From contig NZ_SHLX01000011.1 in the NCBI RefSeq assembly GCF_004764705.1, forward strand, positions 124,001 through 188,000: a stretch of 64,000 bases of DNA. Reading direction: 5' to 3'. The notes below the pieces were generated by a model that worked only from the letters and a program-made list of their open reading frames with translations, did not search any database and had not been told where the DNA came from. Origin of the DNA: Paenibacillus cymbidii. GTDB taxonomy: Bacteria; Bacillota; Bacilli; Paenibacillales; NBRC-103111. A program made the position numbers and the translations under genes. This document shows, piece by piece, positions 24,445-33,438 of this stretch (the first letter of the stretch is position 1; each line of letters opens with the position of its first letter).

Positions 24445-24825
24445 ATGCTGTTTGAAACTGCGATGACTGCTGAATTGACTGCGATAACAGGCTTGACGGA
24501 CAAGGTACACCACCTCAAGGCACCTGAGTCGGCGAGAGTGCCGTACGTTGAATACGAGTCGAGCGAAGGGCTCGCCACAAAGACGATGGGCGGATACCAG
24601 GCCGGTAAATCGGTAGAGGTGGAACTTAACGTTGTGGCTGGAACGTACGGCAGTCTGAAGCAAGTCACAGCAGCGGTCGTCGCCAAACTCGCCAGTTTTG
24701 AAGGTCGTTTGATCGGAACGAGCGGACCGTTCATTCAAGAAATAACGCTTCGTGCATCCCGAGAGTTTTACGACAAGGAAACGAAGCTCATGAAATCCGC
24801 TTTGTCATTTGAAGTTTATTTTTGA
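24445..24825 (+). CDS. Tail completion/terminator protein
   Basis: 126 aa. FETAMTAELTAITGL, VPYVEYESSEG and VEVELNVVAGTYGSLKQVTAAV follow the DUF3168/gp17-like tail terminator pattern. Position directly before the tail tube gene supports this. Confidence 0.75.
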   Translation: MLFETAMTAELTAITGLTDKVHHLKAPESARVPYVEYESSEGLATKTMGGYQAGKSVEVELNVVAGTYGSLKQVTAAVVAKLASFEGRLIGTSGPFIQEITLRASREFYDKETKLMKSALSFEVYF

Positions 24826-24840
24826 AGGAGGTAGACCGAA

Positions 24841-25551
24841 TTGCCTGAACGTTCCGTGGGTACGAAATTGAAAATCGGTTTGAGTTACGTGGCCGGGCTC
24901 ACATCTATTGATCCGCCCGAATTGACGCAGGACACAACGGAAACGACCACACTCGACAATGCTGGACGGCGCAAGACTTTTATCGGAACCTGGCTGGACG
25001 ATGGAGAAATCGGTGGATCGGGATACTTCGAATCCGGCGATGCTGGTCAATCGGCGCTCTTGGCAGCTCGTAATTCGGGTGAAGCAGTACCTTTTGAAAT
25101 CATCTATCCTCCGTCCGTTGGGGCCAGTTGGATCGGCGAAGCTATCGTTACAAGCTACAAGGCCGGTTCGGCAGAATTGGAAGAACTGCTTGGTTTTGAA
25201 TTCACGTTGAAAGTGTCGGGAGAGGCGGAATTCACCACAACCGCAAGCGCCGGCCTATCCGGACTTTCTCTTACCGGAACCGGAGGAACACTGGCCCCAA
25301 CCTTCTCGAATTCTAAGACCTATTACACCTACGATAGCGTGTCGGCGACCAACGTCACAGTAACGGCGACGGCGGCAGATCATGAGATCAAGTTGTACAT
25401 CGACGGCGTCTTCTCGCAAGACCTGACGACGGCGGTTGCATCGGCATCGATCCCGCTGACGATTAGTGTCGCAAAGAAACTGACAATCATCGCCAAAGAG
25501 TCGGGGAAAACGCCAGTCATTTACGAAGTTGTCGTACTCAAAACCAGCTAA
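24841..25551 (+). CDS. Major tail tube protein with C-terminal Ig/cadherin-like domain
   Basis: 236 aa, TTG start after AAGGAGG. Residues 1-125 are the tube fold (LKIGLSYVAGLTSIDPPELTQDT, GSGYFESGDAG, GFEFTLKVSGEAEF). Residues about 135-236 are a beta-sandwich (LTGTGGTLAPTFSNSKTYYTY, then VTATAADHEIKLYIDG and LTIIAKESGKTP), as in surface Ig-like tail decorations thought to bind host or glycan surfaces. Confidence 0.88.
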   Translation: MPERSVGTKLKIGLSYVAGLTSIDPPELTQDTTETTTLDNAGRRKTFIGTWLDDGEIGGSGYFESGDAGQSALLAARNSGEAVPFEIIYPPSVGASWIGEAIVTSYKAGSAELEELLGFEFTLKVSGEAEFTTTASAGLSGLSLTGTGGTLAPTFSNSKTYYTYDSVSATNVTVTATAADHEIKLYIDGVFSQDLTTAVASASIPLTISVAKKLTIIAKESGKTPVIYEVVVLKTS

Positions 25552-25605
25552 AAAACAGACAACGGGCAGGGCTGCGGCTCTGCCTTGTTGCATTGGAGGG
25601 ATCAT

Positions 25606-25803
25606 ATGAAGGTCAAGATCGAATCGCCTCGACATGGACAAGGAAAGGTGTTCATCGACGGCGAGGAAGTGAAAGAAGTCGTATCTGTAAACGTATTTGT
25701 CGGCGTGAACAACCTCACGACTGTATCGCTTGAGTTGGTTGCGGATGAGGTTGAAATAGATTTGCAACAAGCTGTTTCCGAACAGAAAGGACGGACGCTA
25801 TGA
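25606..25803 (+). CDS. Small tail-module protein, 65 aa
   Basis: ATG 25606 with TGGAGGG upstream. MKVKIESPRHGQGKVFIDGEEV, then VNNLTTVSLELVADEVEID. Found between tube and chaperone genes. Exact role unknown. Confidence 0.65.
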   Translation: MKVKIESPRHGQGKVFIDGEEVKEVVSVNVFVGVNNLTTVSLELVADEVEIDLQQAVSEQKGRTL

Positions 25804-26189
25804 ACAAGAACAAAAACGACGTTGTCATCATCGAACTCGACAGGCCACGCGAACTGCGTTTCGGACATAAAGCCTTGAAGAGGATGTCGGCATTGTCCGG
25901 CAAGAGCATGGAGGACATGGAAAGCGGCGACCTAAACTTCGAAGAGTTGGAGCAGATTTTCTATTATGGATTGACTCGTGATGCTCAGGAGAACGGCGAA
26001 ACGCTGACACTCGACATGATGGAGGACATTCTCGATTACGCTCCATCTTACGATTACCTGATGGAAAAATTGCAGGAGGCCATGAAAAACGCGACAGGCG
26101 GCATTGAGGGAAACCAGCAAGCGCCGGCGAAACAACCGGCGCAGAATCGCCAGCAACGAAGAGCGAATGGGACTGGGAGGAGTCGCTAA
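25800..26189 (+). CDS. Tail assembly chaperone, short form (gpG-like)
   Basis: 129 aa, start overlapping the previous stop. RELRFGHKALKRMSALSGKSM and LNFEELEQIFYYGLTRDAQ are typical of Gram-positive tail chaperones. The GGGAAAC slippery heptamer at 26108-26114 lies in the correct phase for a -1 shift into the downstream frame. Confidence 0.85.
   Translation: MNKNKNDVVIIELDRPRELRFGHKALKRMSALSGKSMEDMESGDLNFEELEQIFYYGLTRDAQENGETLTLDMMEDILDYAPSYDYLMEKLQEAMKNATGGIEGNQQAPAKQPAQNRQQRRANGTGRSR
26108..26114 (+). other. Slippery heptamer GGGAAAC for -1 ribosomal frameshift
   Basis: Zero-frame codons are GAG-GGA-AAC, so the site reads G GGA AAC, a canonical X XXY YYZ heptamer. The -1 frame opens directly after a TGA at 26105-26107. 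Lambda uses GGGAAAG at the same place. Confidence 0.8.
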
Positions 26190-26476
26190 AGGCAGCGATT
26201 CGAATCGGTATACCGCTGAGCGAATACAACGACATGACTCCGCATGAGTTGGCTTTGTATGCTGAAGCGTTTGGGGAGAAGGTCAAGCGGGAAAACGACA
26301 ACGAGATAACTGCTGCATATTTGACAGCGTTGTGGCAACGGGTGAAAAAAATGCCTGACTTGAAAAAGCTTCTGGAACAGGAGGACAAACCCAAGAAGAG
26401 AGCAAAGCAGACGCCCGAGCAGATGTATCAGAATCTTATCGCGTCAGTTGGTGGCGTTAAGAAGAAAGGAGGGTGA
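26108..26476 (+). CDS. Tail assembly chaperone, T extension (gpGT-like, by -1 frameshift)
   Basis: The -1 frame is open from 26108 to the stop at 26476 and adds about 120 residues to the first 105 of gpG, giving a 225-aa fusion. Sequence includes SEWDWEESLKAAIRIGIPLSEYNDMTPHELALY, the latter part being a common GT-type pattern (xxxHELxxYxEAF). A free start at ATG 26234 has no good ribosome site, which also favours frameshifting. Confidence 0.82.
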   Translation, partial: GKPASAGETTGAESPATKSEWDWEESLKAAIRIGIPLSEYNDMTPHELALYAEAFGEKVKRENDNEITAAYLTALWQRVKKMPDLKKLLEQEDKPKKRAKQTPEQMYQNLIASVGGVKKKGG

Positions 26477-29031
26477 TTATCATCGCAGTCGTCAAAAATT
26501 TGATGACGAGGGCCGGTTTCGATGCATCGGGCATGCGTAGAGGTGTGAGGCAAGCTCAACAGGAATTGAACAATTTTAAAGCCGGCGTATCCCGAACATT
26601 GAAAGGTATCGTTGCCGCAACAGCAGCGATTGGCATCGGCGCGGCTATAAAGGATTCCGTCAAATCTGCAATGGACGTTGAAGCGGCCATGGGGCAAATC
26701 GAACGGACGCTGGGTGCCAATGCAAAATCATTCAAGGATTGGGCGAATGAGAGTGCAATTGCGTTCAATATGAGCCGGTCTGATGCGCTCAAATTCGGCG
26801 CAGTATACTCCAATTTGGTTAGTGGGTTTGCGAAAGACACGGCTACCACCGCCAAATATACGACGGATTTGCTCAAGGCTTCAGCTGTCGTCGCCAGCGC
26901 GACGGGCCGGACGATGGAGGACACGATGGAGCGGATCCGGTCCGGTCTCCTCGGCAACACGGAGGCCATCGAGGACCTCGGGATCAACGTCAACGTATCG
27001 ATGATCGAATCGACGAACGCCTTCAAGAAGTTTGCGAATGGAAAGTCGTGGCAGCAACTCGATTTTCAAACGCAGCAGCAAATACGTTTATTCGGGATTC
27101 TGGAACAAGCGACGACGAAATACGGCGACGCCGTGGCGAACAATACGAATTCAAAGCAACAGCAATTTGTCGCACAACTCAAGAATGCGCAACTCGCACT
27201 AGGGCAGGCGTTCCTCCCCATTTACAACATCATTTTGCCTGCACTTACGAAGATGGCCAGTGCTTTAGCGACTGCAATGAATGCTGTAGCTCAGTTCACG
27301 CAGGCGCTTTTCGGAAGCAACAAGGCCCAGAAACAAACAGCAGCAATCACAAGTCAAGCGTCAGCAGTAAATGACTTGGGCGATGCATATAACGCTGCCG
27401 GAAAGGCCGCAGAGGGATCAGTCGCAGGGTTTGATGAGGTGAATAACCTTAACGATTCATCTGATGGTGGCTCAGGTGGCGTTGCTTCGATGGCCACAGA
27501 TCCGACCGCCGATAAATCTGCATTGTCCGACATCGGCAATGAAACCGAAAACGTATCTGCAAAAGTGCAAGCGATGGCGGCAAAAGTGAAAGAAGCATAC
27601 GGCGAAATATCTGCATTTATCAAGGAGCATAGCGATATTATTATCGCCGCTCTTGGTGGTGTTGCGATTGCACTGGGTGCGGTTTTTGCAGTAAACAATT
27701 TCGGGACTATTCTTGGTGGGTTAAAAGGAATCGCTGCAGCGGTTGGTGCAATACTCTCGCCCATAGGACTTGTTGTCGTTGCGATCGCCGCGCTTTCAGC
27801 GGCATTTATTTATTTTTACCGGACAAACGAAACATTCCGCGAAACGGTCAACAGCATATTGCAAAAAATAGGCGAGGTTGCGACCTGGCTATGGCAGAAT
27901 GTCATGGTGCCATTTGGAAAATGGTTAGCTGAAGTTATGCCGATTGCGTGGAAGGCGGTAACGACAGCTGCGGAATGGCTTTGGAAAAACGTCCTTTCTC
28001 CTTTCGGTTCATGGCTTGCGAGCGCCTTTGTTGCATCGTGGGACGTAGCGAGTTCAGCTGCGCAGTGGCTCTGGAAGAACGTTCTGGTGCCCCTCGGTAA
28101 CTTTTTGCTCTGGTTCTGGCAAAACGTCACCGTGCCACTTGCGACAGTCCTGGGTGAAGTCCTCGGCGTCGCATTCCAGTTCGTTGCCGACATTGCAGTG
28201 GCATTCTGGGAAAACGTTCTTGTCCCGCTTGGCGCGTTTATCGCAGAAGTGTTTGGCCCAGCAGTCGAAGCCTTATCGGCTGTTTTTTCATTTTTGTGGG
28301 AATACGTGCTTGCGCCACTCGCTGCGTTTATTGGCGACGTGTTGAAGGTTGTATTCGAAGCTTTGACAAAAACAATCGTGTTCTTGTGGAATAACGTCCT
28401 GGAACCGCTTGTGAAGTTTGTTGGCGGGGCCCTCTTGACCACGTTCACGCAGGTTTTCGAGATCATTGGCGGAGTCATTGACGGCCTGAAAACAACGCTG
28501 ATCGGAATTATGACATTTATCACCGGCGTGTTCACTGGCGACTGGCAGAAAGCTTGGGATGGCGTAAAGGATATTTTCCGCGGCGTGTTTGACAGCCTGT
28601 ACGCGATCGTTAAAACGCCATTGAACTTGATCATCGATTCGATCAACGCGGTGATAAGCGGATTGAACCAGATTCATTTCGATATACCCGATTGGGTACC
28701 TGGACTCGGCGGAAAAGGGTTCGGGATTAGCATCCCTTCCATTCCGCGACTCGCTCAGGGTGGCATCACAACCGGCCCCATGGTGGCTATGATCGGCGAC
28801 AATCCCGGCGGCGAAGAAGTGGTGTCGCCGCTCGATGGACTGCTTGATATGATCCAGTCGGCAGTCGGTACCGCGATCATGGCAGCTTCAGATTTGATGA
28901 ATTCAAACCAGACTTCACAGCAAGGTGACATCGTAATTCAGGTTGACGGCACCACGCTCGCTCGAGTGCTGAATCCGTTCACGACGAAGGAAAATGGCCG
29001 TATCGGCAGCGCAATGATAACGACGACGTAG
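26473..29031 (+). CDS. Tape measure protein
   Basis: About 850 aa, the longest tail gene; sets tail length. N-terminal KNLMTRAGFDASGMRRGVRQAQ, then coiled coil, a transmembrane-like block near residues 390-450, and from about 470 to 640 tandem segments with the pattern W-W-x-N-V-x-x-P-L (WLWQNVMVPFGKWL, WLWKNVLSPFGSWL, WLWKNVLVPLGNFL, AFWENVLVPLGAFI, FLWEYVLAPLAAFI, FLWNNVLEPLVKFV). The C-terminus has GGITTGPMVAMIGDNPGGEEV. The start is odd: AAAGGAGG abuts GTG 26473, so an ATT or ATC codon at 26476-26482 may be used. Confidence 0.93.
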   Translation: MIIIAVVKNLMTRAGFDASGMRRGVRQAQQELNNFKAGVSRTLKGIVAATAAIGIGAAIKDSVKSAMDVEAAMGQIERTLGANAKSFKDWANESAIAFNMSRSDALKFGAVYSNLVSGFAKDTATTAKYTTDLLKASAVVASATGRTMEDTMERIRSGLLGNTEAIEDLGINVNVSMIESTNAFKKFANGKSWQQLDFQTQQQIRLFGILEQATTKYGDAVANNTNSKQQQFVAQLKNAQLALGQAFLPIYNIILPALTKMASALATAMNAVAQFTQALFGSNKAQKQTAAITSQASAVNDLGDAYNAAGKAAEGSVAGFDEVNNLNDSSDGGSGGVASMATDPTADKSALSDIGNETENVSAKVQAMAAKVKEAYGEISAFIKEHSDIIIAALGGVAIALGAVFAVNNFGTILGGLKGIAAAVGAILSPIGLVVVAIAALSAAFIYFYRTNETFRETVNSILQKIGEVATWLWQNVMVPFGKWLAEVMPIAWKAVTTAAEWLWKNVLSPFGSWLASAFVASWDVASSAAQWLWKNVLVPLGNFLLWFWQNVTVPLATVLGEVLGVAFQFVADIAVAFWENVLVPLGAFIAEVFGPAVEALSAVFSFLWEYVLAPLAAFIGDVLKVVFEALTKTIVFLWNNVLEPLVKFVGGALLTTFTQVFEIIGGVIDGLKTTLIGIMTFITGVFTGDWQKAWDGVKDIFRGVFDSLYAIVKTPLNLIIDSINAVISGLNQIHFDIPDWVPGLGGKGFGISIPSIPRLAQGGITTGPMVAMIGDNPGGEEVVSPLDGLLDMIQSAVGTAIMAASDLMNSNQTSQQGDIVIQVDGTTLARVLNPFTTKENGRIGSAMITTT

Positions 29032-29042
29032 GAGGGATCGGG

Positions 29043-29393
29043 GTGGCGGTTTTGATAATCAACGGGGTTGATATGCCTACCCCATCTGCAATGACGCCCG
29101 GCGAAGAGGACATCGGAAAATGGGATCGTAATGCCCGAGGGACCATGATAGGGGAGATTGTCGCAACAAAAGCCAAGTTTGAACTTTCGTGGTCCTTTCT
29201 CACTGCAGAACAACTTTCCCAGCTTCTGAATGCAATAAAACCAACATTTTTTAATGTGACATATACCGACCCTGTTGACAATCTTTTACGAACAGCACTT
29301 TTTTACAAAGGCGGCAGGAGCATGCCGGTCATGGATTATCGCAATGGAGCCCCCCGGTATAAAGACGTAAAATTCAACATTATCGAAAGGTAA
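29043..29393 (+). CDS. Tail protein, DUF6711-like
   Basis: 116 aa, GTG start after GGAGGG. VLIINGVDMPTPSAMTPGEEDIG, then LTAEQLSQLLNAIKPTFFNVTY and RSMPVMDYRNGAPRYKDVKF. Directly after the tape measure, the place of distal tail proteins. Confidence 0.7.
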   Translation: MAVLIINGVDMPTPSAMTPGEEDIGKWDRNARGTMIGEIVATKAKFELSWSFLTAEQLSQLLNAIKPTFFNVTYTDPVDNLLRTALFYKGGRSMPVMDYRNGAPRYKDVKFNIIER

Positions 29394-29404
29394 GGTGACG
29401 GCGC

Positions 29405-30979
29405 ATGTATCCCGTTTCTCCAGCGTTTCAAGCTGCGGTATACGCGCCGTCGCGGCGCGTCGCCGGTAAAGTCACCTTCGACATTTCAGACGTCACAGCC
29501 GCCGGCGACGTATCCAACATCACCGTGACCACGCAGGCGACGGCGATCAGCGACAAAGCGCAGCTCATCGACAAGGATCGCAACGCCACATACAACCTGG
29601 CGACGCTGGAGACGGACCGCTTCCGGCTTGACGGATCCTTCAGCTTTGCCGACGATGCGGCGCCAGCCAATAACGCCGAACGCGGATACGTCAGCGACGC
29701 GCTTTGTGACTCCGATGGCGAATTTGCGTCGCATCCGACGATCACGATCACATTCGGCTCCACACATAGCAGCGTCGGCCTTACGATCACGTTTGACGCA
29801 TTCAATGGCGAGTACGCGACTGACTTCATCGTTACGGCTTACGACGCATCAAACGTTGTGATCGACACCGTGACCGTCACAGGCAACACAAGCACACAAC
29901 CCAAGCCGCTCGGCCAACTACTCAACTACAAAAAGATCGTCGTCGAGATCGTCAAATGGAGTGTCGGCGACCGGCGCGCGCGGGTGCTGGAGATCGACTT
30001 CGGCATCGTCGAGGTATATACCGACGACAACCTCATCAGCATGGGACTCATCGAAGAAATGGACATGTCCGGGAGCAAGCTGCCGTCGCCGGAGTTTGAT
30101 TTTACGGTCGACAACAGCGACCGGGCATTTAACATACTTAACCCGACCGGATTTTACAAATACCTTCAGCAGCGGCAGCAGGTCATCGCGGAGTTGGGCG
30201 TGGATATCGGCGGCGGGCTGATCGAGTACGTGCCACTGGGCAATTACCTGCTTTGGGAGTGGACCAGTGACGAGGGTAGCCTTACGGCATCTTTCACCGC
30301 GCGGACCAATCTCGACTTGATGGCCAACTTCGACTACGAAAACGGCACGCCCGATTCGCAGTCTCTCGCCGACCTGGCCGAGAGCCTTTTTGCTTTGTGC
30401 GGCATACCCAATTACAGCATCGACCCGGCGCTGGCCGGCATCACGACCAACTCGCTCGCCAAAAAGACGACGTGCAAAAACGCGCTGCAGATGGTCGCCC
30501 TCGCCGGCTGCGCGAATATCTTCGTGACGCGCGACAATACGATCACGCTGCGCTGCTTGTCGCTTGGTGACCCGGATGACGTGGTGACGCTCGACAACAT
30601 GTACGCCGAAGCGCAGATCGAGCTCGAGAAGATCGTCAAGCAGGTAGCGGTAACGTACTGGACCGACCTTGATACTTCCTCGGTATCGACGGTAACGGCC
30701 GCAGGCGTCGACGTGGGCGACGTGCTTAAGCTGGAGGGCAATACGTTTATCAACTCTTCCGGCCGCGCTACAGCGGTCGCCAACTGGCTGCTGGCGCAAA
30801 AGGCGTACCGGGCCAAATACGCAATTAACTGGCGCGGCAATCCCGCGCAGGAACTGGTCGACGTGATCTTGATCGAAAACACATACGGCAGCAGCATGAG
30901 CGCCTTTATCACGAAGACGGACCTGACGTATAAAGGCTATTTGCGGGCCAAGACAGAAGCGCACGGGGTGGTGAACTGA
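29405..30979 (+). CDS. Tail/baseplate protein with carbohydrate-binding-like domain
   Basis: 524 aa. N-terminal PVSPAFQAAVYAPSRRVAGKVTF is usual for phage tail-tip proteins. Residues about 75-190 resemble a galactose-binding jelly roll (SVGLTITFDAFNGEYATDF, RARVLEIDFGIVEVYTDDNL). The C-terminal half (LLWEWTSDEGSLTASFTARTNL, then LAQKAYRAKYAINWRGNP) matches hub or adhesion platform proteins. It probably contacts the cell surface. Confidence 0.75.
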   Translation: MYPVSPAFQAAVYAPSRRVAGKVTFDISDVTAAGDVSNITVTTQATAISDKAQLIDKDRNATYNLATLETDRFRLDGSFSFADDAAPANNAERGYVSDALCDSDGEFASHPTITITFGSTHSSVGLTITFDAFNGEYATDFIVTAYDASNVVIDTVTVTGNTSTQPKPLGQLLNYKKIVVEIVKWSVGDRRARVLEIDFGIVEVYTDDNLISMGLIEEMDMSGSKLPSPEFDFTVDNSDRAFNILNPTGFYKYLQQRQQVIAELGVDIGGGLIEYVPLGNYLLWEWTSDEGSLTASFTARTNLDLMANFDYENGTPDSQSLADLAESLFALCGIPNYSIDPALAGITTNSLAKKTTCKNALQMVALAGCANIFVTRDNTITLRCLSLGDPDDVVTLDNMYAEAQIELEKIVKQVAVTYWTDLDTSSVSTVTAAGVDVGDVLKLEGNTFINSSGRATAVANWLLAQKAYRAKYAINWRGNPAQELVDVILIENTYGSSMSAFITKTDLTYKGYLRAKTEAHGVVN

Positions 30980-30980
30980 T

Positions 30981-31397
30981 ATGGCGTGGCTGACTCCGAA
31001 GTTGGACTGGCTGCCGACCGACAGCATCAATGCCGCAGATTTTAACCGGATCGAGAACAACACTGCCGAGGTGGCGGCGTACCTCAACAGCATTTCATAC
31101 AGCATCCCGTCGCTGACTACGAACACCGGCCGGACCAAGACGAGCATCGACTTTCTGGCTGATATTAACCGGATTGAGCAAAACCTTGAGACAGTACGGG
31201 CGCATTTTCTGACGCCGCCGGGTTATCAAGGTGCTGAGACATGGACACAGGGGAAGGGCTTCGACAACGCGGACGCGATCCGGCTGGAGCAAAATGTTAA
31301 GCTGCTGATGGAGTATGGGCTGCTTGTGTATCAAAGCTTTTTGTATTGTGGAGCGACAATATGCGGAGACACAGGGGTGATCTACGTTGGCATATAA
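30981..31397 (+). CDS. Tail structural protein with repeated motif
   Basis: 138 aa. TPKLDWLPTDSINAADFNRIENN at the start, TKTSIDFLADINRIEQN in the middle and NADAIRLEQNVKLL near the end are three related segments (x-A-D-x-N-R-I-E-x-N). Seen in Firmicute phage baseplate clusters; role unknown. Confidence 0.65.
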   Translation: MAWLTPKLDWLPTDSINAADFNRIENNTAEVAAYLNSISYSIPSLTTNTGRTKTSIDFLADINRIEQNLETVRAHFLTPPGYQGAETWTQGKGFDNADAIRLEQNVKLLMEYGLLVYQSFLYCGATICGDTGVIYVGI

Positions 31398-31617
31398 CGA
31401 AACAACATGGGTTGATCGGGCGGTACAGTTTCCAAACCGTTACTCTAAATCGGGCGAATCCGTCGGGCAGGTGACGCTTGTTGCGGATCCTGGAACAGTT
31501 ACAGAAGCAGGCACGCCGATAAACGCCGCGCGACTCAACAATATCGAGGACGGCGTCCTCAAGGCTGCAATCTTCGGCACGATATATGCATACCGAAATC
31601 TCGGAGGTGGTCTGTAA
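31387..31617 (+). CDS. Tail-associated protein, 76 aa
   Basis: TTG start after GGGGTG, overlapping the previous gene by 11 nt. WVDRAVQFPNRYSKSGESVG, then GTPINAARLNNIEDGVLKA: the second motif occurs in many tail fibre N-termini. Confidence 0.7.
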   Translation: MAYNETTWVDRAVQFPNRYSKSGESVGQVTLVADPGTVTEAGTPINAARLNNIEDGVLKAAIFGTIYAYRNLGGGL

Positions 31618-31620
31618 CCC

Positions 31621-32058
31621 ATGGCAGCAAATACAATTCCTATTTTTCCACTCACACCGAAAGTCAGCTGGGGCAACGTCGCAACGGCTAATACGGCCAA
31701 GGACGGCACTGGCACTGTCGTCACCGTCTTTACAGCCGGGACCAACGGAAGCAAGATCGATCAGATCAAGGTGCGTGCGCTCGGCACTAACGTTGCGACG
31801 GTGCTCCGGATTTTTATCAACAACGGTAGTACGAATGCGACCGCATCTAATAACAGTCTGATCCACGAGGTAACGATCGCATCGACGACGCTGTCGGAAG
31901 TTGCGGCGCTCGTTGACAACGACGTCACGATTACCAAAAATACAACGGAGACTGTCGTCCCAATACCATACCTCCCAGCTGGTTACAAGATCAATATCAC
32001 GATCGGGACGACGGTCGCTGCCGGTCTGCAGGTCACAGTACACGGGGCTGATTACTAA
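31621..32058 (+). CDS. Tail/virion beta-structured protein
   Basis: 145 aa, Thr/Val-rich with KIDQIKVRALGTNVATVLRIFINNGS. Compact beta-sandwich expected. Found in tail fibre clusters of related phages; function unknown. Confidence 0.65.
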   Translation: MAANTIPIFPLTPKVSWGNVATANTAKDGTGTVVTVFTAGTNGSKIDQIKVRALGTNVATVLRIFINNGSTNATASNNSLIHEVTIASTTLSEVAALVDNDVTITKNTTETVVPIPYLPAGYKINITIGTTVAAGLQVTVHGADY

Positions 32059-32690
32059 TGGCGCGATCGAGCTTTGAGGGGTTCATCAAGCCGCGACCGG
32101 ATAAAAATGGGACGAATACGGGGGATGCTAATGCGATAGCTGCCCATCTCTTGGATGGGGAATCCGCCTACGTCAAAGGAAAAAAAGTCGTTGGTACGAT
32201 GGCAAATCAATCATCAGTCACCGTACCCGTAAGTACCGTTGCCAGTAGCACGATAGATTTATTTGCACGCATCCCATTCGGTGCTTATCTAACCGCTGAT
32301 TCAAGCGGGTATCCGGTCATAAAGCTTTCTGATTCAAATTTCGATCCGTCTAACATACCGAATGGTATGTTATTGTTCGGTATGACAGGCAATGGCGGCA
32401 ACGTGAAGCGATACGCTCAGGGTACAGCAACGTCCGATGGATCAGGAGACGTTACGGTAAGCGGCCTATCCTTCAAGCCCTCATTTGTTTACGTCAGCTA
32501 TACGAGTTCATCGAACCAGTGGAAAAGTGTAGGTGTTGATTCTTCGGTATGGACATCCAACCGAAACGCCGGGTTCTATCTTGATTCGTCAAATAATTCA
32601 ATTTCCACCACACCAGTTTATAGTTCCAATGGATTCACCATTCGATTCGTTTTTAACAATGCACCTGTTTATTGGATTGCATTTGAATAA
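32058..32690 (+). CDS. Tail fibre-like protein
   Basis: 210 aa. N-terminal AIAAHLLDGESAYVKGKKVVGTM is the repeat seen in many tail and adhesin proteins. The C-terminal 90 residues are beta-rich (SDGSGDVTVSGLSFKPSFVYVSYTSS). Confidence 0.7.
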   Translation: MARSSFEGFIKPRPDKNGTNTGDANAIAAHLLDGESAYVKGKKVVGTMANQSSVTVPVSTVASSTIDLFARIPFGAYLTADSSGYPVIKLSDSNFDPSNIPNGMLLFGMTGNGGNVKRYAQGTATSDGSGDVTVSGLSFKPSFVYVSYTSSSNQWKSVGVDSSVWTSNRNAGFYLDSSNNSISTTPVYSSNGFTIRFVFNNAPVYWIAFE

Positions 32691-32701
32691 GGGGGCCAAA
32701 C

Positions 32702-33127
32702 ATGCAAATCGGACGCAAATTGTATTATGACCTCGCCACTGGCAATATCATCGTCAATACCGGTGAGCGATTGGGCAGCGTCATCGAAACGACGCAGGAA
32801 CAGGATTTTGCCGCGTATGCCGCGCTGGCTGAACGAGTGCCGGAGACTGTAGGCATGCTGCAACTCGACTACGGCGAATACGCGCAGGATTTCCTGGAAT
32901 GCAATGGCTATAAGATCGACGTGACGGGCGACACTCCATCGCTCGTTTTTTCATATCCAGATCCCGATGACCCGGAAGAGCCGCTGGTATATCGTAAGCC
33001 GCTGTCGGTTGAAGTGGCGGAGCTGAGAGCCGAGAACGCATCCCTGCGCGCCGACGGTATCGACATGATGCTGGCGCTGACGGAAGTCTACGAGCAGCTT
33101 CTCGCGATGCAGGGCGGTGGTAGCTGA
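32702..33127 (+). CDS. Tail protein with coiled-coil C-terminus (XkdW-like end)
   Basis: 141 aa. MQIGRKLYYDLATGNIIVNTGER at the start. The end VAELRAENASLRADGIDMMLALTEVYEQLL is a coiled coil that resembles the end of the protein at 34750 (INTMLAVTEVYEILIGG), so the two share an assembly module. Confidence 0.7.
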   Translation: MQIGRKLYYDLATGNIIVNTGERLGSVIETTQEQDFAAYAALAERVPETVGMLQLDYGEYAQDFLECNGYKIDVTGDTPSLVFSYPDPDDPEEPLVYRKPLSVEVAELRAENASLRADGIDMMLALTEVYEQLLAMQGGGS

Positions 33128-33438
33128 TGCAAGCGACGGCTCCATTCAAACGTGGTGACAGTTTCCTGATCACAGCCGATTTTACCAATAACGAAGGGCT
33201 GACAGTCAGCAAGGATCAGCTCCGCTCGCAGGTGCGGACCCGGTACGACAAGCTTATCGCTGAGTTGGTGATCACGGAGAAGTCGGCGAACGTCTTTGAC
33301 TTGACCTGTGACGATACGACAAAATGGCCGACCGGCAACCTGTACATGGACTTGCAATACACTGATGATGGCGAGATCGTGTCGACGGAGACGATCCTGG
33401 TTCCAGTCGAAAAGGACGTGACCCACGATGAGCCTTAA
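33127..33438 (+). CDS. Small baseplate/fibre-cluster protein, 103 aa
   Basis: FKRGDSFLITADFTNNEGLTVSKD, then WPTGNLYMDLQYTDDGEIVST: a beta-rich small protein usual directly upstream of fibre genes. Start overlaps the previous stop. Confidence 0.65.
   Translation: MQATAPFKRGDSFLITADFTNNEGLTVSKDQLRSQVRTRYDKLIAELVITEKSANVFDLTCDDTTKWPTGNLYMDLQYTDDGEIVSTETILVPVEKDVTHDEP

Noticed and set aside
29918..31147. 409-codon minus-strand ORF
   Set aside because: Antisense to the tail protein genes; no recognisable domain.
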